Shown: positions 1-10,721, numbered from the stretch's first letter. The stretch: 64,000 nucleotides of DNA from Corynebacterium vitaeruminis DSM 20294 (GCF_000550805.1 NZ_CP004353.1:2232001-2296000); one strand, 5' to 3'. The notes: generated from the sequence alone by a model not told the origin. Numbers and translations are program-made.

Positions 1-2
1 GC

Positions 3-671
3 GTGCGCACGCTCGCTGCCGTGGGCAAGTCGGCCGCCGCGATCTTCGTGTGGGTGTGGGCGGCGCTGGCGATCCTGACCACGCTCGGCACCAACGTCAC
101 CCCGCTCATCGCCTCGGCCGGCGTCGTCGGCGTGGCCCTGGGCTTCGGCGCGCAGAGCCTGGTCAAGGACTTCCTCTCCGGCATCTTCATGCTCATCGAG
201 GACCAGTACGGCGTGGGCGACACGATCGACGTCGGCGAGATCACCGGCACCGTCGAGGACGTCTCGCTCAGGCTCACGACGCTGCGGGATGTCAACGGCA
301 CCCAGTGGTTCGTGCGCAACGGCGAGATCCTTCGGGTGGGCAACTTCTCCCAGGAGTACGCGGTGGCGCTCATCAACACCCCCGTCGCGCTCTCCGCGAA
401 CACCGACGAGGCCATCGCCGCGGTCAAGCGCGCGGTCGAGGCCGCGGTGAAGGAGCCCGCGATCGCCGACGTCATCCTGGACGAACCCACCGTCGACGGC
501 ATCAACGCCATCAAGGTCGACCACATGCTCATCCGCACGCGCATCACCACGCTGCCGGACCAGCAGTGGTTCGTCGAGCGCGAGGTCGGTGCCGCCATCC
601 TGGACGAGATGCAGGCCTCCGGCATCCCATACCCGCGCCCACACCGCGTCGACTACGGTAGTGAGGCATGA
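3..671 (+). CDS. Mechanosensitive ion channel, MscS family (5' end outside window)
   Basis: This is the C-terminal part of a small-conductance mechanosensitive channel, a membrane protein that opens under turgor stress. The visible 222 residues begin in a hydrophobic segment (about residues 12-30). They continue through the pore-lining helix, rich in small residues (ASAGVVGVALGFGAQSL, about 38-54), and the beta domain (YGVGDTIDVGEITGTVEDV). The alpha/beta cytoplasmic domain follows. The N-terminal membrane helices lie upstream of the window, so the GTG at position 3 is probably internal. The stop overlaps the start of the next gene by 4 bases (ATGA), which indicates cotranscription with glbO. 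The family call is firm; the subfamily is not determined. Confidence 0.85.
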   Translation: MRTLAAVGKSAAAIFVWVWAALAILTTLGTNVTPLIASAGVVGVALGFGAQSLVKDFLSGIFMLIEDQYGVGDTIDVGEITGTVEDVSLRLTTLRDVNGTQWFVRNGEILRVGNFSQEYAVALINTPVALSANTDEAIAAVKRAVEAAVKEPAIADVILDEPTVDGINAIKVDHMLIRTRITTLPDQQWFVEREVGAAILDEMQASGIPYPRPHRVDYGSEA

Positions 672-1093
672 CCAACCATTCCCTCGGCGAGCCGCAGGAC
701 CCGCAGCTCGCCCAGCAGACCTTCTACGAGGCGGTCGGCGGCGAGGACACCTTCCGCGAGGTCGTCCACCGCTTCTACCAGCAGGTTCAAAAGGACGATC
801 TCATCGGCCCCATGTACCCGGCCGACGACTGGGACGGCGCCGAGGATCGCCTCCGGTGGTTCCTGTCCCAGTACTGGGGCGGCCCGCAGACGTTCTCCGA
901 GAACCGCGGCCACCCGCGCCTGCGCATGCGCCACGCCCGCCTCCTCATCGGCGAGGCGGAGGCGCAGCGCTGGCTGGAGATGATGGACAAGGCCATCGCC
1001 GAGATCGACGAGCAGCGCCTACCGCTGGCCCACCGCGCCGCGATGCGCGAGCACATGCAGCGGGTGGCCTACATGCTCATCAACAAGGCCTAG
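668..1093 (+). CDS. glbO: Group II truncated hemoglobin (trHbO)
   Basis: A 141-residue heme protein of the trHbO class, which binds oxygen and reacts with peroxide or NO in the cytoplasm. Group II marks are visible: a tyrosine in the CD region (GPMYP), the RWFLSQYWGGP segment with the conserved Trp, and the proximal-histidine segment HPRLRMRHA, nearly the same as the mycobacterial protein as I remember it. The length is typical. It starts inside the stop of the MscS gene, and the next gene starts two bases after its stop, so the three probably share a transcript. The assignment is confident from motif similarity; the physiological role here is inferred. Confidence 0.93.
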   Translation: MTNHSLGEPQDPQLAQQTFYEAVGGEDTFREVVHRFYQQVQKDDLIGPMYPADDWDGAEDRLRWFLSQYWGGPQTFSENRGHPRLRMRHARLLIGEAEAQRWLEMMDKAIAEIDEQRLPLAHRAAMREHMQRVAYMLINKA

Positions 1094-1094
1094 C

Positions 1095-1982
1095 GTGGCC
1101 TGGGTCCTCCTCGGCGTGCTCGCCGGGTTCATGGTCCCGTGGCAGACCGTCGCCAACAACCGCCTGCGTCTTTCCACCGGCACGCCCTACTCCGCCTCGC
1201 TCGTATCTTTTTCCGTGGGCACCGCGGGGCTCGTTGCGGTCTGCCTCGTTCTCGGTTTGCTTTCCGACGCTACGCTGGCCATCTCCCTGCCCAAGTGGAT
1301 GTGGCTGGGCGGGGCCTTCGGCGTGGTGGCGCTGACGGGCAACATCCTGCTCTTCCCGCGGCTCGGCGCCGTGGAGACCGTCGTCTTGCCCATCGCGGGC
1401 CAGATCCTCATAGGGCTGGTTATCGACCAGTTCGGGTGGTTTCACGCGCCGGTGCAGCACCTGACGCTCATCCGCGGGCTGGGTGCCGCGGTGGTCATGG
1501 CGGGCGTGCTCGCCTGCGTCGGCCGCCCCTCCGAGGCCCAGGCGCCCCGCGGGGCGTGGGGCTGGCGGGCGGCGGGCATCGTCTTCGGCGCGCTCATCGC
1601 CTGCCAGGCCGCGGTCAACGGCCAGCTCGGAAAGGCGCTCGGCTCGCCGATCCCGGCGGCGCTCATCTCCTTCGCGGTGGGCACGGCGCTGCTGCTTGTG
1701 GTCAACGCGGCCCTGCGCTGGCGCCCGCGCGCAGAGCGCATCGACGAACGCCCAAACCCGTGGTGGATGTGGCTCGGCGGCTTCATCGGCGCGACCTACG
1801 TGCTGGTCAACGCCGCGCTCGCCCCGCTCATCGGCACGGGGCTGACCGTCATGGCGGGCCTGGCGGGGCTCATGGCCGGGTCGCTGCTCGTCGACCGGAT
1901 CTTCGGCCGCGGCACCCGCCTGGCCCAGGTGGTCGGCGTCCTGCTCATCCTGGGCGGCGTGGCCGCCATGCGGCTGATCTAG
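1095..1982 (+). CDS. DMT-type transporter, YdcZ/DUF606 family, duplicated
   Basis: A 295-residue integral membrane protein of about ten hydrophobic helices, made of two related halves. Each half has the motif of small residues and WQ/CQ seen in YdcZ proteins: VPWQTVANNRL near the N-terminus and ACQAAVNGQLG near residue 176. YdcZ proteins usually have one half, so this is a fused duplication, as is common in actinobacteria. The substrate is unknown. The GTG start lies two bases after the glbO stop. The stop overlaps the stop of the convergent ald gene by three bases, leaving no room for a separate terminator. Confidence 0.8.
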   Translation: MAWVLLGVLAGFMVPWQTVANNRLRLSTGTPYSASLVSFSVGTAGLVAVCLVLGLLSDATLAISLPKWMWLGGAFGVVALTGNILLFPRLGAVETVVLPIAGQILIGLVIDQFGWFHAPVQHLTLIRGLGAAVVMAGVLACVGRPSEAQAPRGAWGWRAAGIVFGALIACQAAVNGQLGKALGSPIPAALISFAVGTALLLVVNAALRWRPRAERIDERPNPWWMWLGGFIGATYVLVNAALAPLIGTGLTVMAGLAGLMAGSLLVDRIFGRGTRLAQVVGVLLILGGVAAMRLI

Positions 1983-3055
1983 CCGAGCGCCCTGGCGACG
2001 GCCGCGTTGACGATCTCGCCGTCGCGGACGTTGATGCCCCCGGCAAGGCCCGGGTACTGCTCGATCGCGCCGTCGACGCCGAGGTTGGCGGTCGCGCGCA
2101 CGTACGGGCTCGTCGCCGCGCTCAGCGCCCTCGTCGAGGTGTGCGCCACCGCGCCTGGCATGTTGGGCACGCAGTAGAACACCGTCTCCCCCACGGTGAA
2201 GGTCGGGTCGGAGTAGCTGGTCTTGCGCGAGGACTCGAAGCAGCCTCCCTGGTCGATGGCCACGTCCACGAGCACCGACCCCGGGCGCATCGTCGCCACC
2301 ATCGCGTCGCTGACCAGCACCGGTGCCTTCGCGCCCGCCACGAGCACCGCGCCGATGACGAGGTCGGCGTCGGCTAGCTCCGCCGCGAGCGCCGCCGGGT
2401 CGGACAGGACGGTGCGCACGCGGCCCTGGTAGACGTCGTCGAAGCGCTCGAGCACCCGCGCGCTGATGTCGAGGACCGTGACCTCCGCGCGCAGGCCCGC
2501 GGCCATCGCCACCGCCGAGGCGCCGACGTGCCCGCCGCCGATGACCACCACCTTGCCCGGCGGGGTGCCCGGGATGCCCGAGAGCAGCACGCCGCGCCCG
2601 CCCTGGGTGGACTGCAGGTGGTGGGCGCCCGCCAACACCGCGAGCCGGCCTGCGACCTGGCTCATGGGCGTCAACAGTGGGAGGCCGCCCATGGCGTCGG
2701 TGACCGTCTCGTAGGCGATCGCCGTGGTACCCGCCTCCATGAGCGCACGGGCCAGCTCCGGGCTGGCCGCCAGGTGCAGGTAGGTAAACAGGATGAGGTC
2801 GCGGCGCAGGAAGCGGTACTCCTCCGGCTGCGGCTCCTTGACCTTGACCACGAGCTCGCAGGCCCAGGCCTCCTCGGCGGTGCCCAGCACCGCTCCGGCG
2901 GCCTCGTAGTCGGCGTCGGTGAACGAGCTGTGGGCTCCCGCGCCGCGTTGGACGAGCACCGTATGGCCGTCGTGAAGCAGCGAAGCAACCGCCTGCGGGG
3001 AGGCCGAGACGCGGCCTTCCTGGTTCATGATCTCTGCGGGGATTCCGATGCGCAT
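1979..3055 (-). CDS. ald: Alanine dehydrogenase
   Basis: This enzyme interconverts L-alanine and pyruvate plus ammonia using NAD(H). The 358-residue product starts MRIGIPAEIMNQEGRVS, a standard Ald N-terminus, and shows the substrate-site lysine region KVKEPQPEE and the histidine region FTYLHLAASPEL. The Rossmann motif is VVVIGGGHVGASA, and the C-terminal NLGVDGAIEQYPGLAGGIN is conserved. The start at 3055 is chosen because AAGGAGAA lies just upstream and the family N-terminus begins there; longer in-frame extensions look non-coding. It is transcribed alone and convergent with the DMT gene. Confidence 0.95.
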   Translation of the reverse strand: MRIGIPAEIMNQEGRVSASPQAVASLLHDGHTVLVQRGAGAHSSFTDADYEAAGAVLGTAEEAWACELVVKVKEPQPEEYRFLRRDLILFTYLHLAASPELARALMEAGTTAIAYETVTDAMGGLPLLTPMSQVAGRLAVLAGAHHLQSTQGGRGVLLSGIPGTPPGKVVVIGGGHVGASAVAMAAGLRAEVTVLDISARVLERFDDVYQGRVRTVLSDPAALAAELADADLVIGAVLVAGAKAPVLVSDAMVATMRPGSVLVDVAIDQGGCFESSRKTSYSDPTFTVGETVFYCVPNMPGAVAHTSTRALSAATSPYVRATANLGVDGAIEQYPGLAGGINVRDGEIVNAAVARALG

Positions 3056-3243
3056 GGTTCTCCTTGTCGTGCGCCGATGGGCGCGGATAGGGCCCGACGA
3101 GGGTGAGGGAAAGTGGGTGGTGCCCGATCGTGGAAGCCACCTAGCACCACAGTAACGCCCGCCACATACGCCCGGGGGTGGATTGACCGAGAAAACTTCG
3201 CTCACACTGCCGACTCGCGGCGGGTGCCCTAGGCTTTGCACCC

Positions 3244-4437
3244 ATGAACGACCAACCCACCCGCGGGAGGCTAGGAGAAGTAGCGGCCAGCTTCGGGATG
3301 CTGGGGATCACCTCCTTCGGCGGGCCCACCGCGCACATCGGCTACTTCCGCGAGGAATTCGTCACCCGCCGGAAGTGGCTGGACGAGCGCGCGTTCACCG
3401 ACCTCGTCGCCCTGTGCCAGCTCCTGCCCGGGCCCGCCTCGAGCCAGGTGGGCATGGCGCTGGGGTTTCAGCGCGCGGGGTTTGCCGGAATGGGGCTGGC
3501 GTGGCTGTTCTTCACTGCGCCCTCGGCGCTCGCGCTCGCGCTGTTCGCGCTCGGAGTGGGGGCCGGGTGGCAGGGCTCCGGCGCGCTCGCGGGGCTGCTG
3601 GCGGCGGCGGTGGGCGTGGTCGCCCACGCGGTCTACTCGATGTTTCGCGGCGTGCGGCTCACCGCGCTCACCGCATCCTTGATGGCGGCGGCGCTTGTCG
3701 CGTGCGTCGCCCTCCCCAGCGCGTTCACGCAGATCGCGGTCATCGCGCTCGCCGCCGCCGCGGGTTTCCTGTTCGCCCGCCCGGAGCTGCCGCCCTCGGA
3801 CGGCTCGAGGCTGCGCGATCCGGGTGCGGCCGTGGCGGCCACAGCGGGCGCGGCGCTCGTCCTCGGGGTGCTGGGGGCGCTGTTCGTCATCGCCTTTCAC
3901 GGCTCGTGGTCGTGGCCGCTTATCCGGTTCGCCGACTACTTCTACGCGGGCTCGCTCGTCTTCGGCGGCGGACACGTGGTGCTGCCGATGCTCCAGCCGC
4001 TGGTCACCGGCGCGGGCGGCATCCCGACCGAGCTGTTCCTCAACGGCTACAGCGCCGCCCAGGCGGTGCCCGGCCCGCTGTTTACCTTCTCCGCCTACCT
4101 GGGCGCCGTCGAGCACGGCTGGCCCGGCGCGGTGCTCGCGACGGCGGCGATGTTCCTGCCCGCCGCGCTGCTCACGGTCGTCGGCCTGCATTCCTATTCG
4201 CGGCTTGCACACAGCGTCGCTTTCCGACGCTGCCTGACGGGAATCAACGCCGCGGTCGTGGGAATCCTCGCGGCGGCCTGGTGCACACCCGTGTTCACCC
4301 ACGGGGTCTGGCTGGCCTCGCGGCCGGTCGCGGCGGCGGCCATCGCTATCGGGTGCTTCGCGGCGCTAGCCTTTTGGAAGCGCCCGCCGTGGCAGATCAC
4401 CGTGGCCGCGGCGCTCCTCGGGTGGCTCGTGCTCTAG
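3244..4437 (+). CDS. chrA: Chromate transporter, CHR family
   Basis: A 397-residue membrane protein of the CHR family, which exports chromate. It has the bidomain architecture. The N-terminal half has TSFGGPTAHIGYFREEFV, then RRKWLDE and the CQLLPGPASSQVG motif. The C-terminal half repeats the pattern with FGGGHVVLPMLQPLV and VPGPLFTFSAYLGA. Both halves are full length. The start follows a purine-poor leader and no strong ribosome binding site is seen; the position is chosen because the family N-terminus fits. Substrate specificity is inferred from family membership only. Confidence 0.88.
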   Translation: MNDQPTRGRLGEVAASFGMLGITSFGGPTAHIGYFREEFVTRRKWLDERAFTDLVALCQLLPGPASSQVGMALGFQRAGFAGMGLAWLFFTAPSALALALFALGVGAGWQGSGALAGLLAAAVGVVAHAVYSMFRGVRLTALTASLMAAALVACVALPSAFTQIAVIALAAAAGFLFARPELPPSDGSRLRDPGAAVAATAGAALVLGVLGALFVIAFHGSWSWPLIRFADYFYAGSLVFGGGHVVLPMLQPLVTGAGGIPTELFLNGYSAAQAVPGPLFTFSAYLGAVEHGWPGAVLATAAMFLPAALLTVVGLHSYSRLAHSVAFRRCLTGINAAVVGILAAAWCTPVFTHGVWLASRPVAAAAIAIGCFAALAFWKRPPWQITVAAALLGWLVL

Positions 4438-4448
4438 CCACAACGTGG

Positions 4449-5063
4449 CTACACGAGAAGGCTGAGGCCCGAGCTTCGGTAGACGGTGCCAAACGGGGCG
4501 TCCAGGCGCACCCACCGCCCGCAGGTGGACACCCGCAGGTGGCGCGGGATCTCCAGCGGGGCGTCGAAGCCGGGGATGAGCCCCAGCGAGGTGCACGCGA
4601 AGATCATCCGCATGGGGATCTCGGCCCTGCCCTCGCCCTCGACGGTGAGCACCGTCTGGTCGAGCAGGCTCTTCGGGGGGCCGAGCGGCCCGTTGAACTG
4701 ACGCGCCAGGTCGTGGCCCTGGTCGGCGAGACCGCGCACCACGTCGACCGGGACCTGATCGACAAGCGTGAAGCCCGAGGCCGGCGGCAGGGAGCCGGGC
4801 CACGAGGCCTGGCGGTTGGTTCCCGCTCCCCCGGCGAGGAGGTCGGAAGCACCCACGACGCCACCGTCGGGATCGACGCTGCCAGCGCAGCGTCGTGAAG
4901 CGACGACCTCGAACGGCGTGGACACGAACACCTCGAGCGAGCCCTCGCGAAGCGAACGGGCGCGGACGAGCGCCTGGGGATCGAGGCCGCTCGCGCGCTG
5001 CACGAGCGAGGACACGCCCGCGGCGCCCTCCTTCATCGACACGGTGACGGTGAGTGCATTCAT
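4449..5063 (-). CDS. Conserved hypothetical protein (Rv2474c-like position)
   Basis: A 204-residue soluble protein with no motif that I recognise. It lacks a signal peptide and membrane segments. Its place beside a thioesterase, ettA and ssb resembles mycobacterial Rv2474c, Rv2475c, Rv2477c and Rv2478c, so it may be the Rv2474c counterpart; this rests on gene order, not on sequence comparison. Start at 5063 (MNALTVTVSM) is preferred; a GTG nine bases upstream is possible. Convergent with chrA, with an 11-base gap. Confidence 0.6.
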   Translation of the reverse strand: MNALTVTVSMKEGAAGVSSLVQRASGLDPQALVRARSLREGSLEVFVSTPFEVVASRRCAGSVDPDGGVVGASDLLAGGAGTNRQASWPGSLPPASGFTLVDQVPVDVVRGLADQGHDLARQFNGPLGPPKSLLDQTVLTVEGEGRAEIPMRMIFACTSLGLIPGFDAPLEIPRHLRVSTCGRWVRLDAPFGTVYRSSGLSLLV

Positions 5064-5135
5064 GGCGACCACACTACTCCCCCCGGCGCGCGGCGAAAGG
5101 AGCCGCGAGCGCCAGGTGACAGCCGTCGGCGGCCG

Positions 5136-5561
5136 CTACTTGGCGGAGTCTGCGACGCGGGTCAGGATCTTCAGCTCGGCGTCGTTGATCGCGCGCGGGC
5201 GCGCCGTCTTGAGGTCGATGACCACCTGGACCGCCTCGACGATCGCGCAGGTGGTGCCGTTGAGGTCCTTGATCTCCTGGCGGGTGGTAAACGAGGTGCG
5301 GCCGACCTCGACGACCTGCGTCTCCACGATCACCGCGAAGGTGTCCGGCATGATCGGGCGCAGGTAGTCCACCTCGATCTTGCGTACAAACACCGGGGCC
5401 GCCTCGACGCCGCGCTCGACGAACTCCTCGTGGGCCATGATCTGGCGGGCCTCCTGAGCCAGCTCGATGTAGGCGGGGTTGGTAATGTGACCGAACCGGT
5501 CAAAGTCGGACCAGCGGCACGGGACCTTGGTGATGTGTACGTTGCGATTTTCTTCGGCCAC
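5136..5561 (-). CDS. Acyl-CoA thioesterase, hotdog fold
   Basis: A 141-residue single-domain hotdog protein of the 4-hydroxybenzoyl-CoA thioesterase/YbgC type, expected to hydrolyse acyl-CoA esters in the cytoplasm. The active-site segment RWSDFDRFGHITNPAYIELAQEAR (residues 17-40) holds the conserved Asp, the GHxxN pattern and the following helix. Length fits a single hotdog domain. It corresponds by position to mycobacterial Rv2475c. The natural substrate cannot be read from the sequence. Confidence 0.83.
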   Translation of the reverse strand: MAEENRNVHITKVPCRWSDFDRFGHITNPAYIELAQEARQIMAHEEFVERGVEAAPVFVRKIEVDYLRPIMPDTFAVIVETQVVEVGRTSFTTRQEIKDLNGTTCAIVEAVQVVIDLKTARPRAINDAELKILTRVADSAK

Positions 5562-5745
5562 GATTGGCTCTCTCCATCAATAATGTGCGTGCGAGCGCAT
5601 CGGTTACTTGCCCGAACCAGCCTAGTCCGGCGGCCCGGGTTCCTCACCACAAAATAGTAGTTTTCCGAACAAACATTTCTAAATCGATGCGCCACGCTGG
5701 GAAAACCTCACGCCTCACTCTTCCCGCAACCGCCCCAAGGCGAAC

Positions 5746-5786
5746 AAAAAACCCGCGCGCGACGCGGTGAGGCGGTCGCGCGTGGG
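5746..5786 (-). terminator. Intrinsic terminator of ettA
   Basis: Read on the minus strand, 12-base arms at 5786-5775 and 5763-5752 pair with one mismatch (CCCACGCGCGAC with GTCGCGCGCGGG) and are followed by a run of six T. It lies 85 bases after the ettA stop. The rest of the 309-base gap 5562-5870 holds a 13-base tandem repeat (AAGGCTAGGAATC, twice, 5794-5820) and the promoter side of the thioesterase gene; I see no gene in it. Confidence 0.8.
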
Positions 5787-5870
5787 CGGGAGTCAAGGCT
5801 AGGAATCAAGGCTAGGAATCAAAGCCAAGAGCCAAGAACTGCGGCGTCAAAGCCGCGCAGCGGGAAAACC

Positions 5871-7541
<1,671 letters not shown>

Positions 7542-7695
7542 GTTGATTACTCCCTTTTCACACAGTAGTGAGTGCGGTATTAGCACTAGTCAGTCCAAAG
7601 GGTACATGAGTTTAGCCACCAATACCCACACTCCGCTACCCCGCCCCGGCGCGTTCCTATCACCCCCTTTTTGCTTTGCTTGTCGACGCCTACGG

Positions 7696-8349
7696 CTAGC
7701 AGGCCACGGCCGTCAGGGACGGGTCTGCGTGCCCGGTGTGCTCGGTATGCTCAGCGTGCTCGGTGTGCTCACCCTCCTCCTGCGAAGGCTCAGCGGGCGG
7801 GCGGTTGCTGTAGTCGCGGTTGATGATCGAATCGTCCACGCCGGTGGGGTCCGGCGTCTCCGTGCCGTCGATGGTCACCTCGTCGTTGGGGACCGACTTG
7901 CGCGATCCCGCAACGTAGCGCGAGAGCTCGAGCCCGAGCGCGCTGGCCTTCAGCCGGGTCACCGAGCGGATCTGCTCCTTGCCGTCCTTCTCGTCCACCC
8001 AGGTGTTGGTGTAGAGGTAGCCGCTGGCCATGATGGGGCGGCCCTTCTGCAGGGACTTCTTGGCGTTGATGGCTAGCTGTCCCCAGCACTCGACGTCAAT
8101 GAACAGCAGGTCCTGGTCTACCCAGCCGTCGTTGGCGCTGCCGGGTCGGGTGGACTCGGCGGCCCCGCCCGGGGAGTAGCCGGACTGCTCGAGGTTGCTG
8201 CGCCCCTGCTCCACGGCCTGGCGGTCGGGCTGCTTGCGCACCCGGCGCGAGGAGGCCACGCGCAGGCGGCACACGAAGTTGCCGGAGGTGGTCTTGGTGA
8301 GGACGGGGTCGTCGGCGAGGTGGCCGATGATGGTGGTCTGAGCGTGCAT
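7696..8349 (-). CDS. ssb: Single-stranded DNA-binding protein paralogue
   Basis: A 217-residue SSB with an OB-fold N-terminus: MHAQTTIIGHLADDPVL, then GNFVCRLRVASSRRVR, and later VDVECWGQLAINAKKSLQKGRPIMASGYLYTNTW-type strands. It carries an insertion of about 35 residues (NLEQSGYSPGGAAE region) between OB strands. The tail is histidine/glutamate/threonine-rich (HTEHAEHTEHTGHAD) and does not end in the acidic DDDIPF-like tip used by replicative SSB to recruit partners. By position it matches the second mycobacterial SSB (Rv2478c). The start is supported by AAAGGAA upstream. It likely has a specialised role rather than being the main replicative SSB. Confidence 0.87.
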   Translation of the reverse strand: MHAQTTIIGHLADDPVLTKTTSGNFVCRLRVASSRRVRKQPDRQAVEQGRSNLEQSGYSPGGAAESTRPGSANDGWVDQDLLFIDVECWGQLAINAKKSLQKGRPIMASGYLYTNTWVDEKDGKEQIRSVTRLKASALGLELSRYVAGSRKSVPNDEVTIDGTETPDPTGVDDSIINRDYSNRPPAEPSQEEGEHTEHAEHTEHTGHADPSLTAVAC

Positions 8350-8494
8350 GATGAGAGTTCCTTTCCACGCGGGGACCCTGGGTGGGGGCGCCCGGGGCCC
8401 TCGCGTGTGGTCGGTGTTTTCCTGGTCTGTGAGGCGATTGCTCCTCACACCGCGAAGCATCCCAACCAACCCGAGGCCCTTCAACCCCTCGTCG

Positions 8495-8557
8495 AAAAAC
8501 GGCCCGATTTCTGTGGATAACTTCGAAGGGCGAAAAGTTATCCACAGAAATCGGGCC
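8495..8557 (-). terminator. Hairpin terminator containing two inverted DnaA-box sequences
   Basis: Arms 8501-8523 and 8535-8557 are a perfect 23-bp inverted repeat with an 11-base loop. On the minus strand the hairpin is followed by GTTTTTC, so it fits an intrinsic terminator for the copD/ctaG gene that ends at 8573. Each arm contains the consensus DnaA box TTATCCACA (8538-8546 on plus, 8512-8520 on minus). Whether DnaA binds here is unknown. Confidence 0.75.
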
Positions 8558-8572
8558 GTGTGGAAGGAGGGC

Positions 8573-10615
8573 CTAGCGCTCGAACCTCTGATTGTGGTAT
8601 TCAGAAACGTTGTCCATCTCGCCGGAGTTCATCCGCGCGAGCATCTCGTTGTAGGCGTCCATCTCGTCGATGCCGGTTTCCTCCTCGCGGCGATCGAACT
8701 CCTCGATCTCCTCCTTGTCCTCCTTCAGCCACTGCAGGAACAGCGTGCCGAAGACCACGATGAGCGGGAACGAGCCCGACGCCCACGCGATGCCGCCGCC
8801 GACGTTCTGGTCGTGCATGAGGTCCACCGGGTACGGCAGGTTCAGGTTCGAGTAGAAGTCCTCGGCGAGGATCTGCGACAGCTGCATCAGGTACACGCCG
8901 AAGTAGAGGTGGAAGGGCATGGAGAACACCAACCACGCGAGCCGCTTCATCACGGAGTTCTCCACCGGCTTCGGGTCGCCGCCGATCATCTCCCAGTAGT
9001 AGATGTAGCCGGAGGTGAGGAACACCCAGTTCATGATGAGGTGACCCGCGTGCTCGGAGACCATGAGGCTGTACCACGGGGTGATGTAGAGCAGGTAGAA
9101 GATGGTGATGAACTGGATGGTGTTCGCCGCCGGGTGCATGATGAACCGCAGCGACTTCGAGTGCAGGAACGCCTCGATCCACTCCCGCATGCCAGGCTTG
9201 CCCGGCTCACCCGGCGCGATCGTCTCCAGGGCCAAGGTCAGCGGCGCGCCGATGACGAGGAAGACCGGGATGACCATGGACAGCACCATGTGGGTGACCA
9301 TGTGCATGGAGAACTGCGCGGGCATGTACAGGCCCACGCCGGAGCTCATGGACACCGCAAGCCCTACGGAGCCGAGCAGGAACCAGAAGGTGCGCCACCA
9401 CGGCCACGACTTGCCCTGCTCACGCAGGCGGTACAGCCCCCACAGGTACAGGCCGGTGAGCACGATGCCGAAGGTGGTGAACATGAGGTCGTAGCGCCAC
9501 ACCGTCCACACGCTGGTGACGGTCGGGGCCTTGGTCACCTCGTAGCCCATGTCGAGGACCATCTGCGAGAGCGTGATGTCCCGCGGCGGGGGCGGCGGCG
9601 TGCGGCCCAGCGAGACGGCGACACCCATGGTCGCCGCCATGACGATGACCTCCACCACCGCAACGCGGATGAACAGCCTCGGCTTCTTTTCCAGCTGCGG
9701 AATTGTGCGCTGGCGGTGAGCGAAGCCGAACACGCCGAGCAGGACGGTGAGCAGGAACTTGGCCACGATGACCCGGCCGTAGGCGACGGTGAACAGGTCC
9801 TCCACGCGCACGCGGATGGCGGCGTTGATGATGCCGGTGAGCGCCATGGCGATGATGCTCACCAGCGCCAGCGTCGAGTAGCGGCGCACGCCGACCGCGA
9901 GGTTGGGGCCGAGCCTGCGCCCGTGCGCGATGAGCCCGATGAGCCCGCCCACCCACAGGAAGGCGAACAGCAGGTGCAGCAGCAGCGAGTTGGTGCCGTA
10001 GTCGTGGTCGCCGCCGGAGGCGGAGTGCCCCTCGAGCCCCAGGGGCGCCACCTGCAGGATCGCGAAGACGAGCCAGACCGGCTGCCACATCCACGAACGC
10101 AGCCCGAGCGAGACGAGGCCAAACACGAGGGCGATGATCGCCGAGGCGAGCGCCGCCTGGGCCGCGGACACCTGCCCGATCGCGATCGACCAGGACGAAG
10201 GCTTGAGGGCCTCGGATAGGGGCTGGCCGGAGACGTCGGAAAGCGCCATCGGAACCATGAGCAGCTCGATGAGGCCGAACCCCAGCGCCGCTAGGGAGCC
10301 TGTGCGGGCCGCGAGCACGCCGTCGACCGTCAGCCGCGCGTGCGGGAGGTCGTCCGAGGCGGGCGAAATGAAGAAGGCGCTGGTGAGGAAGCTACCCACC
10401 GACAGGGCGACGAGCAGCCAGCCGACGCCGCGCAGGAACGGGTACCCGGCGGTGGTGAGGATGCCGGGGTCGGGGATACCCAGCGCCGCGAGCGAGTCGC
10501 CGGCGAAGATCCAGCCGAGGACCGCCGCGACGAACCCCGCGACGAGCGCGAAGCCCGCGTACAGGGGCCACGACGCGCGCGCCTTTCCGGCCGCGCTAGT
10601 TTGAGTGTCAGGCAT
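8573..10615 (-). CDS. CopD-CtaG fusion: copper/cytochrome oxidase assembly membrane protein
   Basis: A 680-residue polytopic membrane protein. The N-terminal part (to about residue 330) resembles CopD-type copper uptake proteins with several helices. The C-terminal part (about 390-640) is the caa3-oxidase assembly factor CtaG domain, with histidine-containing helices such as PAQFSMHMVTHMVLSM, HPAANTIQFITIFYLLY and SEHAGHLIMNWVF. The fusion is common in actinobacteria and probably supplies copper for cytochrome oxidase assembly. The tail is acidic and cytoplasmic. The start at 10615 (MPDTQTSAAG) lacks a clear ribosome binding site, so starts 18 or 57 bases upstream remain possible. Confidence 0.85.
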   Translation of the reverse strand: MPDTQTSAAGKARASWPLYAGFALVAGFVAAVLGWIFAGDSLAALGIPDPGILTTAGYPFLRGVGWLLVALSVGSFLTSAFFISPASDDLPHARLTVDGVLAARTGSLAALGFGLIELLMVPMALSDVSGQPLSEALKPSSWSIAIGQVSAAQAALASAIIALVFGLVSLGLRSWMWQPVWLVFAILQVAPLGLEGHSASGGDHDYGTNSLLLHLLFAFLWVGGLIGLIAHGRRLGPNLAVGVRRYSTLALVSIIAMALTGIINAAIRVRVEDLFTVAYGRVIVAKFLLTVLLGVFGFAHRQRTIPQLEKKPRLFIRVAVVEVIVMAATMGVAVSLGRTPPPPPRDITLSQMVLDMGYEVTKAPTVTSVWTVWRYDLMFTTFGIVLTGLYLWGLYRLREQGKSWPWWRTFWFLLGSVGLAVSMSSGVGLYMPAQFSMHMVTHMVLSMVIPVFLVIGAPLTLALETIAPGEPGKPGMREWIEAFLHSKSLRFIMHPAANTIQFITIFYLLYITPWYSLMVSEHAGHLIMNWVFLTSGYIYYWEMIGGDPKPVENSVMKRLAWLVFSMPFHLYFGVYLMQLSQILAEDFYSNLNLPYPVDLMHDQNVGGGIAWASGSFPLIVVFGTLFLQWLKEDKEEIEEFDRREEETGIDEMDAYNEMLARMNSGEMDNVSEYHNQRFER

Positions 10616-10721
10616 GGGTTTCAGGGTAGCCCACCGCACGCCCATCACCCACTCGGTGCATGGTTTCATCACCCAAAAGAGCCACTCTATCCTCCTTTTT
10701 GCTTATCGACGCCAAAGGTAC

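Noticed and set aside
1080-3140. Long minus-strand frame opposite the DMT gene and shifted against ald
   Set aside because: Arginine-rich shadow frame of high-GC DNA; ald and the DMT gene explain both strands with recognisable motifs.
4570-4584. CGGGGATGAGCC, similar to the end of the I-E repeat
   Set aside because: It lies in a conserved reading frame, no matching left stem is present and no second unit lies 61 bases away.
8501-8557. Paired DnaA boxes as a replication origin
   Set aside because: Only two boxes, no AT-rich unwinding region, no dnaA or dnaN nearby, and the structure fits a terminator.
8348-10219. Plus-strand frame antisense to the CopD-CtaG gene
   Set aside because: Composition is typical of an antisense shadow (His, Glu, Arg-rich), with no recognisable domain.
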